A stretch of DNA of 64,000 bases from assembly GCA_013399895.1 (NCBI GenBank), contig VXBA01001338.1:28060-92059 (forward strand), read 5' to 3'. How positions within the stretch are numbered: position 1 is the stretch's first letter; every line of letters begins with the position of its first letter. Positions 1 through 10,722 of this stretch are shown here, piece after piece. The DNA is from Serilophus lunatus. Lineage: Eukaryota > Chordata > Aves > Passeriformes > Eurylaimidae. Made by a program: the position numbers and the translations under genes. The notes under the pieces were generated by a model. The model made no database searches, was not told where the DNA came from, and saw only the letters and a list, made by a program, of their open reading frames with translations.

Positions 1-1055
1 AGAGCATAGGAGATGCAGCATAAGCACTTCAATGCAGCCTTATGCACTTCAATGCATGGTAACTAATCTCTCATAAACTTAGTTTAGCAAGGGATGATAT
101 TCTGATTGATGGTATACATTAGGATTCATTGCATTATTAACCTTGTGACACAAATTAACAAGCCAGCAAATACTGTTGTCATAGTTCTATTTTCTATTAT
201 ATTCAAAAACTTGCATCTCAGGAAAAAAGAAAAACAAGAGAAAACTTCATGTGTTCTAAAATAATGATTTTTAAGCAAATATTTTTTAGCTTCATGAAAG
301 CTCTGGATAAGTTTTGATCCTAATTTGAGACAAGGCTGTACATTTTAACTTATCCTTGCAGACTGTCCTCTTTCTCCTCTAAAAGGACCATAGTCAATGC
401 ACCATGATGATTACCTGCACTTTTCTTTTTGCATCACTCACTAGACTCAGGATTGCAGTTATATTTTGTTATAGACACTGAGTTTTTCAAAGTTTTATCA
501 AACAGCATGCACTACACATGAGTAGGTAGAAAAACCAGCATTAAATTGTTTGCTTTAGGTGAGTGAGCCTAAACAAAGGATCAGTTTCCTGTAATCCAAG
601 GCATCCTAGTTTCTCAGTGTAGGTATGACTGCGGACTTCATGAGAAACTTAAACCCATCACAAATACAGTGTAAAATACTCTAATTTGGCTTCTTTGATA
701 TAAAAATACCATTTATGGCCCACTTCTGCAACAAGCTAGCAGCCCCCCCGTCTTGTAAAGATGTGCTGGTCACTTGTGTGCCTAAGCCCAGCATTTTACA
801 TGTCTCATATTCAAAGGCAAGGAAAGCAATGTCTGAAACATGCCTCATAATGGAGCTAGTACGGAACATGAAAAAAATTTCTGCACAGATCCAAAATAAA
901 TGTCAGTGTGACACCTTAGAGGATCAATGTGAAGAGCTTTAGCAATAACAACAACACTAAGGAAGCACCCCTAAGTCATTTGGACTCTGGAAAGTGCAGA
1001 CACTTTCATAGATGGTATTGCTGCTATGAGGGTAGAGGGAATAATCCATCTATCT

Positions 1056-1175
1056 ATTCTATTCTATTCTATTCTATTCTATTCTATTCTATTCTATTCT
1101 ATTCTATTCTATTCTATTCTATTCTATTCTATTCTATTCTATTCTATTCTATTCTATTCTATTCTATTCTATTCT
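1056..1175. repeat. (ATTCT)24 pentanucleotide microsatellite
   Basis: Twenty-four uninterrupted copies of ATTCT (AGAAT on the MUSK sense strand) span exactly 120 bp, followed by an imperfect tail (tttattctattattat) to about 1191. The array produces fake open frames of repeated S-I-L-F-Y because the unit has no stop in several frames. It lies inside the partial MUSK intron 11. Confidence 0.98.
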
Positions 1176-1499
1176 TTATTCTATTATTATAGTCCATCTG
1201 GACTTTAATGAATAATTTGATGGAAAGCTAGAAAACAGTTTGGTTCATGATTCCCAAATGGTTTTGCACACAAGAATTAAAGTAAAAAAGAGGGGACAAT
1301 ATTACAAAAATGTTACTGATATGTCTTCCTGATTCATGACTGAATATTGGACATCTGTGCTATGTCACTCTGAGAAAATGCTGTGGAAGCTGAACAAAAT
1401 GGTCATGCATTTACACAGGGGGCAGAGGCTACGTCCTGAACTTACGAACATCTATGGAAAGACTGAAACCATTCCATGAATGCATCACCTATTTGCTAG

Positions 1500-2010
1500 C
1501 ACCACTCTCGTGTGGTCCTTCCACCAGGGAGGGGATGGCTGCACCTGCAGCTTGTAGGCATTGGCCAGTAGTGGTGGACTGCCCATAGGGTGCTGAAGCC
1601 TTTGTCTACCAGGTATGCATCACCAGGGGCCCTAGAGCTTGACTGGCCAAGTGGAGACAAGGTCTTTCTATGAAAGAATAGTCTCTAAAATTTGTGACTT
1701 TACTCTTTTTTTCCTTTTTTCTCCCCTTGCAGGAGGTGCTGACCACTGTCAAATCTGCAGATCTCACCTTAGAACCATGGCAGGCAAGAGGCTTCCTTGT
1801 TCCAATGGAGCAAGTTCAGTGGCTGAACTTGAAACTGCAGTTGCATATGACTGGACAAGTTGGATGTGCATGTTTCAGCCATGACCAGCAGCAGGGTGCA
1901 AGACTGTCAGAAGTCATAGCAGCACCACAGGGGATGTCTGGGTCTCACCACCGGTCATGGGGAGTCACAAAAGAAACAGCTAGACTTCAGAGATGATTTG
2001 AGGAGAGCAC
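1500..2010 (+). mobile_element. Possible degraded endogenous-retrovirus gag-like fragment
   Basis: An open frame at 1694-1996 has a stretch with spacing reminiscent of retroviral capsid (a T-V-K-x-x-D-L-T-x-E-x-W core followed by a P-x-E-Q-V-Q-W motif). Flanking frames are broken, so it is not a functional gene. The resemblance is weak and judged by eye; a pseudogene of another type is possible. It lies antisense to MUSK. Confidence 0.22.
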
Positions 2011-2432
2011 TGGACCTTTTGGATATCAAGGTCTTGCAAGGTCAGCCTGATAGAGGTAACTGTATTGGTAAGAGCATGTAAGGCTGGGATAACCTCAGTA
2101 GTAGTATCAGAAATACCAAATATGGATAAAGCAGAACTCAAAGTAATTGGTAGAAAGAAAGAGAAACAGCTGGAGGAGAGAGTACCACCAAAAACCACCA
2201 TGCCTTTTTCTTAATCTTCAAAAGTTATCAGCCCAAATTCTCCTTATCTCTGAAGGGCTGGAAATGTGTTTCCCCATGCCTTGCATGTGGAAACCCAAAC
2301 ATTCCCTTGTAATCACCTGAATTCAGTTAGCCAGGAACAAAGAAAAACACAAAAATACAGTGCAAACTGCATCTTCAATGAAGAACACCATGTCCACCTC
2401 TAAAAATACAGCACGTGGAGCTGTCTACTTAC

Positions 2433-2456
2433 TGGTTTTATTCTCCTTTTTAAATT
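2433..2456 (-). CDS. MUSK: MUSK coding exon 11: 24-nt juxtamembrane linker exon
   Basis: This small exon is flanked by TTGGTTTTTACAG as acceptor and A|GTAAGTAG as donor, both strong. Entered in phase 1 it gives E455-F-K-K-E-N-K-T462 plus one base, which lines up with the acidic/lysine-rich stretch (D-Y-N-K-E-N-L-K-T) that follows the cysteine-rich domain in human MUSK. Being 24 nt long, it could be skipped without a frameshift. The next exon (Ser/Pro-rich stalk, transmembrane helix) was not found in 1-2432 and presumably lies left of the window. A kringle domain is reported for some non-mammalian MuSK proteins; no kringle exon was seen here. Confidence 0.86.
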
Positions 2457-2866
2457 CTGTAAAAACCAAAGACAAGATATAAGCAGGGATTGTCCAGGAT
2501 GCAATGCAACTGAATCTTTACTTAGTAAGCATGATTTAGGAAAAGGTTCTTACTGTAGCAGTGCTTAAACAGTTTGTTTCTTTGGAAAGGCAATTTCCCC
2601 ATCATTAAGACTGTTTTTTGAGATCGTTATGATCTTTTCAATAAAGATCCAGGCTTTATTTACTTATTTACTTGAGGGATTTCCCTCACACCCCAGTTAC
2701 AAGATAGGCAAACACCAGATGCAGCTGTCATAATTCCATGCACAGATACTGACAGGATGATACCCATCATTAGCTTTTACTTTAGTTGTAAATTATGGAT
2801 TTCATCTTTCCCCTCTTCCTTACCAAGAATACAGCTCTCCAGACAACGGGAACATGAGCCACTCAC
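2457..2866 (-). other. MUSK: MUSK intron 10
   Basis: A 410-nt intron between the second cysteine-rich-domain exon and the 24-nt exon. It includes an alternative donor-like site CTTG|GTAAGG at 2823-2822. No repeat was recognised. Confidence 0.85.
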
Positions 2867-3042
2867 CAAAGAAAGGAATGCGGGTACATGAGCTGGAGTC
2901 CTCATGCAGGCTGGGCAGCCTGCTGCATTCTGGAAGAGTGAGCAGCATCAGCCCTGGCTTGTAAATCCCCTTCCGAGAGTTTTCCTCCATCAAGAGCCAT
3001 TCCTTAAAGCAGTAGAGATCCTTTACAGCAAGGCAATTCTCT
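2867..3042 (-). CDS. MUSK: MUSK coding exon 10: Frizzled-like cysteine-rich domain, part 2
   Basis: This exon encodes residues 397-454 plus one base, starting ENCLAVKDLYC and passing through FKEWLLMEEN and LPECSRLPSLHED. Cysteines C399, C407, C435 and C448 complete the ten of the domain. The acceptor ATGTAG|AGAG lacks a good pyrimidine tract in its last 12 bases and has a second AG two bases on, but only the first AG keeps the frame (AG+A = Arg396). The donor is TTTG|GTGAGT, phase 1. A second strong donor-like site (CTTG|GTAAGG) lies 43 nt further along the transcript. Using it would keep an open frame but change phase. Confidence 0.94.
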
Positions 3043-6000
3043 CTACATTATTTTGCAAGAAACAGTAAAATACACAGTCAATGGCTTGATAACAATAGCT
3101 GCACTTAGCAGTGATGTGCAGGGGTTATGCAGGCTGACAGAAATCCATTAATGGGGTGACACTTCTTTAAAGGCAGTCTGTGTGGCTCATAAACCATAAA
3201 GGAAATTGTATGAAATGTAAGAGCTTCCTTTAGGAAACAAACAAAGCTACATTTTTAATGAAGCAGGGTTGTGGTCAAGAAACAGCACACATCACAGTCT
3301 GTGAGGAGTTCATTCCCATCTTTTCCCACAGATTTCCTGACATCTTCTACTAATAAACATCACAGAATCATAGAATGGGTTGGGTTGGAAGGGACCTCAA
3401 GTTGGAAGAACTCATCTAATTCCAGTTCTCTTGCCATGGGCAGGGACACCTTCCACTAGACCAGGTTGCTCTTAGACCCATCCAGCCTGGCCTTAGACAC
3501 TTCCAGGGTTGATGCACCCACAAATTCTCTGGACAACTTCTTCCAGTCGCTCACTACCCTCACAATAAAGATTTTTTACCTAATACCTAATCCAAAACTA
3601 CTCTCTTTCAATTTGAAGACTTTCCCCCTTGTCCTGTCATTACACGCTCATGTAAATATTTTCTGTCATGTCTGGAAGTAGAATTTTTCAGTACATTCGG
3701 AAAATCTCACCTGTCTTCTCTAAATTGTACTTTAACATGTCATCTATTAAAAGCAAGAGGTGAGCTGTAATTCTTCATCTCTTTAAATTAAATATTTGCC
3801 TGTATTCTTAATGTCACAGAGTCACTCAATCAGTCTTCTTCTTTTATCCACAGACAGTTTTCAATCCCTTTTTTCTCTCTGAGCTGTCTGCAGCAAAAGC
3901 TTTAATGTGCCTAGTAAAAGGAAGACCTGTCTCCTACCTAATGTATTACTACCATAACATTGTGAAACATTTATTGACAAGAAATGCTTTCAATGTATAA
4001 ATGGGCCTTAGATGAGAAAGTTTTTGTGTTTCACAGTGAGTAAGAGCAAGGCAAAAATATCTGCTCTAGGCAGTGGGGGTGGGGGGGGAAGCAGCTTATT
4101 GAAAGGCTTGTGGATTTGTTGCCTTGGCCAATTTATTACTGATTTGCTTATATATGTAGTCATTCTTGAGAACCTGAGTTGCAAAACCAGCCTAGAGGTC
4201 ATGTGCAGAGGTTACTTTTGCTCAGTTTAGCTGAAGTCCTTTGCAGATCCACAACTTTTCTGACCATCACACAATGATGCTGAAAGGCAGAAAGGTACTG
4301 CTGGGGTCTGTGGTAAAAGATTTTGTCAAATTCACCACCTGATGCAATCTCTTCAATTATACAACAGTTTTGGCAAGAGCAAATGCCCATAATGTTTAGT
4401 AATGACTATCCACACTGCAAACCCTCTAAAGCACTAACAGGGTAACAGCTTTTCTGCAACAATAATGCCTTCAAGTCTGCAGGCTGAAGCCATCAAAATC
4501 CAGCTGCTCTGAGCTTGGTTTTAGTTAGTGCTGGTTTATATCTTTTCCACTTCCACGAAAAACAGAATGAAGTCAGATGGCTTTTTTAAACATTGTTAAA
4601 GACCACATGCAACTAGAACAACCTTCTGAATTAAAGAAACACTGAGACAGGGAAATGAGAAAAACTTGCATTTGTTGCACTTGCTGAGACTTGGATGACC
4701 TTGACTGAATTAGCTCTATTATTTAAGGAGCCTGGGCATCCTTAAATAAGCCCTTTATTTGGTGTTCAATTGCAAAGCGTGAAAGACCACTCCTCTGCAA
4801 TGCTGTCTGCTCCAGTGTTATAGGAAGGTTCCTTCACCACCAATCCATTCTGGATGCATGATAAGGCAGCCAGAGGGAGGGATGGCCAGTTTTCTCTAGC
4901 TGGCTCATACCATTGTTGTAACACTTAGTGTTGAACAGCAAAAGCCTGATGAGGTCATACGCAAAGATTACTTCAGATTATTATTAGAAATGTTATCTCA
5001 TGTAAACTACAGATGGACAAAGAACAGTAATAGCAGAGGAGAACAAGTGTGCCAGTAGTGTTTTTAGGGGCCACAAGAGGAGGTGGGAATGCATAGGCCC
5101 AAACAAAGTGAGACATTTTCCAACACAATGCTGTTCCCTGCAGCCTGGTCAATCCATATCAGCAGTGATTGAAATAGAAATTAAGGATGTTTCTTTTGCT
5201 ATCACAACAGCAGCCAATGGCAAAAAGCATATGTGATGAAGAATTATGAAAGTAGATACCACTTTTTGCAAAAACTCTCATTTTAATCAATTTGTATCTT
5301 AATTTACATGAAGTGAAACTTTTCCTATGTTGTATTCTTCTGTTTCATTTCATCTTGTTTTAACCCCAGTCACTTTTATAAAAACTTTACTTGGTCTGTC
5401 AGTTGCTACTCTAGCTAGCTAGCTGATAAACCAAAATGAACAAAAATGAATAAAAATTACATGGAGAGAGAAAAATTGGTGCAGAGAATAAATAACAAGA
5501 CAAAAACACATGTAAGTATGTCAAAGGAAATATGTCCCTCAAAACCTGGGAAAATTCTCCAGTCTCTGAGAGTTAAGTTTTTCCTCATAAAGTATTTCAG
5601 CTGAAAACTTGTATGGTTGGGCCAGTTTCTGCAGAGAGGTATAAAGTTCTCAGTAAAAAGTAGTTAAGATAATAGGAAAGTAGCCAAGACCATGTGAAAA
5701 GAGCCCCCAGACCTTTCTCAGCTGTTCAGAAGTACATGTTAGATGTTTGAGTTATCAAAAAGAGATTTGGGCTGTGGCTTTGGAAGAACTGGTGTCCAGC
5801 TGATATGCTCTGGGAACAAGAATTGAGAAGAATTCTGTTCCAGGGCTTTTGTTATTAATAAAACTGGATTAAAACTGTGGGGGTGAAGAAGGGGCTAGTT
5901 TAAAAACAAAAAAAGAAACCAACACTGACTCATGGTTTTGAAGAAAGATGATGCCAGTCATGTCTATTTATGTTTAGACATATTTGCAAATGCTGTACCT

Positions 6001-7725
6001 GTTAGGTCAAGATCACTCTGACTTTAGAACAGCCCCAGAAGTGCAGGTCTTCAGTCAATCACTATGAGTTCTATGGTGCTGCAGGGCCACTTGTGAGTAG
6101 AGGTGAATGAAGCATGGCCCTGATCTTACTGAAATGCCTTGAGAAGCATTGTGCTGATAAAAGTGCTGTGCATGTCTGGCTGAGACATAAATACTGACAC
6201 ATATCTTGAAAAAGAGAAGAGAGATCATGCACTTAAGGGCACAATGACGAAGAGCAGAATAAGGAGGTAGCAGGGAGGAATCTGCCAGCAAAAAGCAACT
6301 TGGCTGCATGATTATCTGTGGATATTTGCACATACACATCTTTTGTAGTATATATGCCACCACTGTGTAAATGATGACACAATGAACATCATAGGTGCCA
6401 AATAGAGAACTGAATATATAGTCAGGCCTCATACTGGGATTTTCCTCTGTGCCTTTGTCTTAGAGATATTAAAGGAGGAGCAAACAGAAAGGTCCAGATT
6501 GCAAAACCAACATGCTGCTATTGTCCTAAAAAGCTCCTACATAACTGAAAAAATTATTTCCAGTAGACTGAATCTAGCCCAAGTCCAGCTGACAGTGTGA
6601 TTGCAACATCCGCAGAGAAGACTTGTATTTTGGTTGAGACAGTAGAGTTGGGGCTGCTTTTCGGATAAACACATACCTAAATAATGTTTTAAAATATGTT
6701 TCAAGGAAGAAGACAACAAAGCACTGCACTTCAGGCAGGGATGTCAGCTGCCCAAATGTGAAATGGATAAGGACTAATCCTCCAGGGGGCGAATAAGAGA
6801 ACGCTTCATCCTGATGTATCTATGTGGGGCTGTCCCCAGCAAGGCACACCAAGCAATCATCACTATGGTTAACGATAACAGAACCCAGCCAGAAGAGCAA
6901 GAGCTATGTGCAGGACTTGAAAAACCTGTTTTATTCTAGTCAGAGAAGCTGAGGAAGATGTAAAATCTCACTGCAAAGAGGAAGGAAGAAACTCGCCTCC
7001 AAGACCATAGTGGGAGGACAAGGAATAGCAAGGAAAGGACTGTTCAGGATGTTTCATGGGGAGGGAGCAGTGTCTCTGCTGCTGAGATCTGTGCACAAAT
7101 ACCTGTCAGCAGTGGATTAGCTATAGTGAGAGATGCTTTTGACTCTTCAGGATCCCACTCAGTCAAGTTTCAAGGGACATTTCTCTGCATATGGAAGGAT
7201 ATAAGAGCCAGATTGGAGTTTTGGTTTAGCAGGTACAATTACACTGTCAGTGTTTTATGTTTCATTTTTGTCATAGCAGGAAATGCTAAATGATTCGAGT
7301 ATTACCTTGGCCAGATTTGTTACATACTATGGGCTGTCTTTAGTCAGAATTCCAAAGAAGCAATTACCGTTGATAGTAAGTACATTCTGACCTAGTAAGA
7401 GTTAACTGATAACAATGTTAATTACTTAAACTTATTATGTAATTCAAATAGATACCTCTTTTCAACATTGTCCACTAAATGCATGATATACTACTGAGTT
7501 CCAGGCCTTGAATTCAGCCTGTACCCTACCAATGAGCACAGAGAGAGCTGAATCAGCCATCTCAGTGTGTACAGAGAATAGAGCAAAGGCAAAACCTATG
7601 CAAACCTAGGGGGCCCAGCTTCACCCAGTGCTATTGCAAGCCTGAACAGTCCCTCACATCACCTCTGCTGCCTGCACAACCCCATGAAATGGAAGCAAAA
7701 TATGAGCATTTATTTCTTCATTTAC
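3043..7725 (-). other. MUSK: MUSK intron 9
   Basis: A 4.7 kb intron that splits the Frizzled-like domain. It contains one CR1 3' fragment (3361-3705). Otherwise it is AT-rich unique-looking sequence; open frames such as the one at 6055-6432 on the minus strand show no recognisable domain and lie between well-defined exons. Confidence 0.85.
3361..3705 (-). mobile_element. CR1 LINE 3' fragment
   Basis: The sequence begins with cacagaatcatagaatgg and continues gttggaagggacct, the reverse complement of the canonical avian CR1 3' end. It continues through the diagnostic 'ccatgggcagggacacc' and 'cagcctggcc' 3'-region blocks. Only the 3' part is present, as is usual for 5'-truncated CR1. The 5' limit near 3705 is approximate. 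Its orientation is the same as MUSK transcription. Confidence 0.93.
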
Positions 7726-7992
7726 CTGCACACTGGTTTTGGAGCTGGCCCAGCTCCGGAGGGATTGCACTCCTGGAAGATGTAGTTACACAGCAGAGAC
7801 TCAGCAGCCGGTTGGCAGAATGAACTCACCATTTTCAGTTCAGTCCAGGCAGTGTGCACAAGCAGCTCTTGGGTCTCCTCTGGGTCAGCATAGGAGGAGT
7901 TGAAGAAAACAAGAGCATTCTTCGCCAAGATACCACTACACACCTCACCTCTGTACGTGCTGCAGTAACCTGTATCACCCTTGTACAGCTTG
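7726..7992 (-). CDS. MUSK: MUSK coding exon 9: Frizzled-like cysteine-rich domain, part 1
   Basis: This is the largest MUSK exon in the window (267 nt, residues 308-395 plus two bases). It starts KLYKGDTGYC and carries six of the ten cysteines of the Frizzled-type domain: C317, C325, C366, C375, C382 and C395. Motifs include TYRGEVCSG, YADPEETQELLVHTAW and CNYIFQEC. The sequon N338-S-S is at the same residue as human N338. In the family this domain binds Wnt ligands and assists acetylcholine-receptor clustering. The acceptor is CTCAACAG|CAAGC and the donor TGCAG|GTAAAT, phase 2, joining exon 10 as AG+A (Arg396). The frame runs open a little upstream of the acceptor, but that upstream part is intron. 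Confidence 0.97.
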
Positions 7993-10715
7993 CTGTTGAG
8001 GACAAGAGCATATACATACACAGAATAAGCTCACACCCTAAACAGCTACAGGCACACAATGCCTAGGCTCTGTTTGCAAATAAAGTGGCATAAGTAAGGC
8101 TAACATAGGGAAGAGGAGATGTAGATGGTTATAACCACTAAAACTAGTTAATCAACTCCAAAAATGAAACTTCTGCAAGATGCCTGGTGAGAGCCCTACT
8201 GAGCTTCAGGGATGACACTATGGTCAAGTGTTGTTAACAGTACCAATGGAAAAAAGACTGAACAATCACACACAACCATGACCTAGCACAGCCTCTCGCC
8301 CTGACCCTAGAGAGTAATATCAAAACATTTTTTTCCCCACTTTCCTATGGTAGGAATCAGCCACACTGCTTGCTGTAGCCCTGCAATAACTCAGGATTTT
8401 TTGCTTTGCTGTCTAACAACAGTTTAGCTTAGAATGGACTGGATGAGCAGGAGCCCGGTAAGTCCAAGCCAATATGTGCCGGAGAGTTTTTCACAGGACC
8501 TCACCAAGCTTCTGTCTTCTCCCCTCAGCTTCTGCAACCCCTCTTGACCCTGCCTCTCTTTCACATACGTTTATGTGGGAAACACAGAGAGGAGGAAGGC
8601 ACAAGCTTCTGTGTTTTTCTTCCTGGTGCTTCCTTGCAAGGTTTATCTTCTCCGCTCCTCACAACATCTCCCACTTTGCAAACTCCTGCCACAAAGCATG
8701 GAGACAGAGCTATGCAGGAGCAATAAGAAGCACAGTAATGTCATCTCCCTTGAAGGCCATTTATTTATTTCTCTTGTGTTTTTCATGTCTGGAAGGAGAT
8801 CCCTCCTTTCTTCCCCTTGGCCATCTAAAGAGAGCTGCAGGGCAAGGAAAATGTGCAGGTCAGCCGTGCTCCCAGTAGATCCCACAGTCACACTACAGGA
8901 ACAAGGTATATGAGTGAGGAGGTGTCTTTGCCTAGGCAGCCCGTGGGATGCAGTGTCCTTGGTATGGGAGGGAAACCTGGGACAACAGACTCCCTGTGTG
9001 TGGGGAAAGCCAAATCAGGGAGGAAGGAGAGTAGAGTGCAGCTGTCCCCACTGCTCATTTGGTCAGTGTTACTGGGGTCAGGGAGTTCAATTCACAACAT
9101 GCCAGCCATTTGGAGCAGTCAACAGAGCTATTTGTATCTTTGCCTTTTATTTCTTTCCCTTGTCGAAACAATCGCCCATTGTTAATTCTGGGATTTATTG
9201 GTGTTTTTTCTTCAGAAAGCTGGACAAGTGATCTGTTTTTCAGATGCTGCTTTCTACAAATGACATTCCCTGTCCCTGTTTTGGCCGCTCTACTTTGGGT
9301 TCCATGTGATTTTTTTTAATTGTATTTTTTTCTATTTCGCATTGACTAAAAAATACAGGAAGGCACCAATCCCTTGAGGCATTACCAAAATGGCAGTGAT
9401 GCTATTGTACCCTACATTATCCCAGGCTGTGGACACACCTTTCACCTTTCAAGTGTCCCCCAGCATGCTGCACAAGTCTTGCAGCCAATGACATCACCCT
9501 GGCACAGAGTAGATTTCCCCAAAGCAATGCACCTCCCCCAGGATCCTGCTAGAAATGTTCTTGGCATGCAGGGGATCATGTTTTTTACATTTTCATGATG
9601 ATTCCCATTGTGCTTAATCTGAAAGTTGAATCCTTTCTGTGCCCAAGAGGTAAAAACAAGAGTAGGTGTGCATGGGGCTGCTGTGCTGCTGACCAATGGG
9701 CTGCAGAAGCAGCCTGGGAAGAGCCATCAGTGTTAATATTGTGTTTCTTCGCTTTTCTAAAATATGCGGGGAGACACAGACCAAGTTGGGACAGAGAAGA
9801 GGTTTCTCACAATGCCTTGTTGCAGAAAGAGAATTTCATGCAGAGACTGTTGAGAACATCTCTGTGACAGAAGAGCTGAACATTTGATCACCATTCCCAT
9901 GTTTGTCATACCTATAGTGGTGGAAGTCTAAACCATAAGTCTGCATTCATTATTACATAGTCACTTAAGCACTTACAGATTTCCTGAATCAATCTAGCAA
10001 GCCCCTGTGATGCAGGCAATGACCTTCGCAGGAAGCCTGAGTCAGCATAGTGGCAAAGCCATTTGCACAGGCTTTCTCAGGTCCTGCTCTTTTCTCTGAT
10101 GGCCAGAAGCTCCCAACCCACCTTCTAGGCTAACTCTCTCATTTTCCTTCTAGACTAATCTGCCAGTGCAGCATGTAGAAATATAGTAAAAAGAAAAATG
10201 GGGATAAATTGTTGAGTACTCAAAAAAACACTATGCAGAAGTGCATTCTCATCACATATAATTGGTTTTACATATCCATACCTGCTTGGAGCAGATCTAA
10301 CCTTCTCTTTCCCTAAGCTGTTCATCACTGAACTAAATTACATTTATTGATTTTGTACAGGCAGGAGTTTAACTTGCAGCTAAGCTTTGCCATGTAAATG
10401 TATAAGGTCAAGTGAAACTGTGGATCTGTAACTATGAACAGAATTTACTCCAGAGTGTTCTGTCTGGTACCAAACTGCTGTGTGATTTACTGCTCGCTTG
10501 ATACAAAATCATCCTTATCTACCTAAGGTCAGTTTCCAATTATGCCTCTGTAAAGGAGCAGAGCGTTCCCTTCAGGTGAACCTCATCTGGATCGCTGGCA
10601 TCCAGAAACCTTCTTCCTTCATTTAAGCCAAATTAACCAAATCCCATTGTTTCATCATTCTTCTTCTCCCTGGCCCAGGAAAAACTTCCACAAAGCCACA
10701 GAAAGTCATTCTTAC
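7993..10715 (-). other. MUSK: MUSK intron 8
   Basis: A 2.7 kb intron between the microexon and exon 9. It holds several medium open frames on both strands (for example 8474-8878 plus) with no recognisable domain. I see no repeat element in it. Confidence 0.8.
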
Positions 10716-10722
10716 CTCCACT
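10716..10722 (-). CDS. MUSK: MUSK coding exon 8: 7-nt microexon (Glu-Trp-Ser junction)
   Basis: This is an inferred 7-nt exon, AGTGGAG on the minus strand, framed by TCTCTCGGCAG as acceptor and GTAAGAATG as a strong donor. With the last G of exon 7 and the first C of the next exon it reads G+AG, TGG, AG+C, that is E305-W306-S307, followed by Lys308. Vertebrate MUSK has Glu-Trp-Ser-Lys exactly here, between Ig3 and the cysteine-rich domain. Without these 7 nt the flanking exons are out of phase by one base and the cysteine-rich domain would be frameshifted. The evidence is thus three independent fits: splice borders, phase, and conserved residues. No transcript data are available to me. It lies about 1.5 kb downstream of exon 7 and 2.7 kb upstream of exon 9. 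Confidence 0.87.

Larger units (their letters stand above)
1..2432 (-). other. MUSK: MUSK intron 11 (partial, runs off the left edge)
   Basis: This non-coding sequence lies downstream of the 24-nt exon. It holds the ATTCT microsatellite (1056-1175) and a possible old retroviral fragment (about 1500-2010). I searched the minus strand for the Ser/Pro stalk, transmembrane, kringle and kinase exons and found none. Confidence 0.8.

Noticed and set aside
929..1208. Two open frames rich in repeated S-I-L-F-Y
   Set aside because: They are translations of the ATTCT microsatellite.
1..2432. Search for MUSK transmembrane, kringle and kinase exons
   Set aside because: No minus-strand segment matches these domains; they must be outside the window.
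7835..8059. Direct splice of MUSK exon 7 to exon 9 in the alternative frame
   Set aside because: It would read the cysteine-rich domain in the wrong frame and lose its cysteines; the 7-nt microexon solves the phase.
8474..8913. Overlapping plus-strand frames of 112-134 codons in intron 8
   Set aside because: No motif, overlapping frames on both strands, and no match to any family I recognise.
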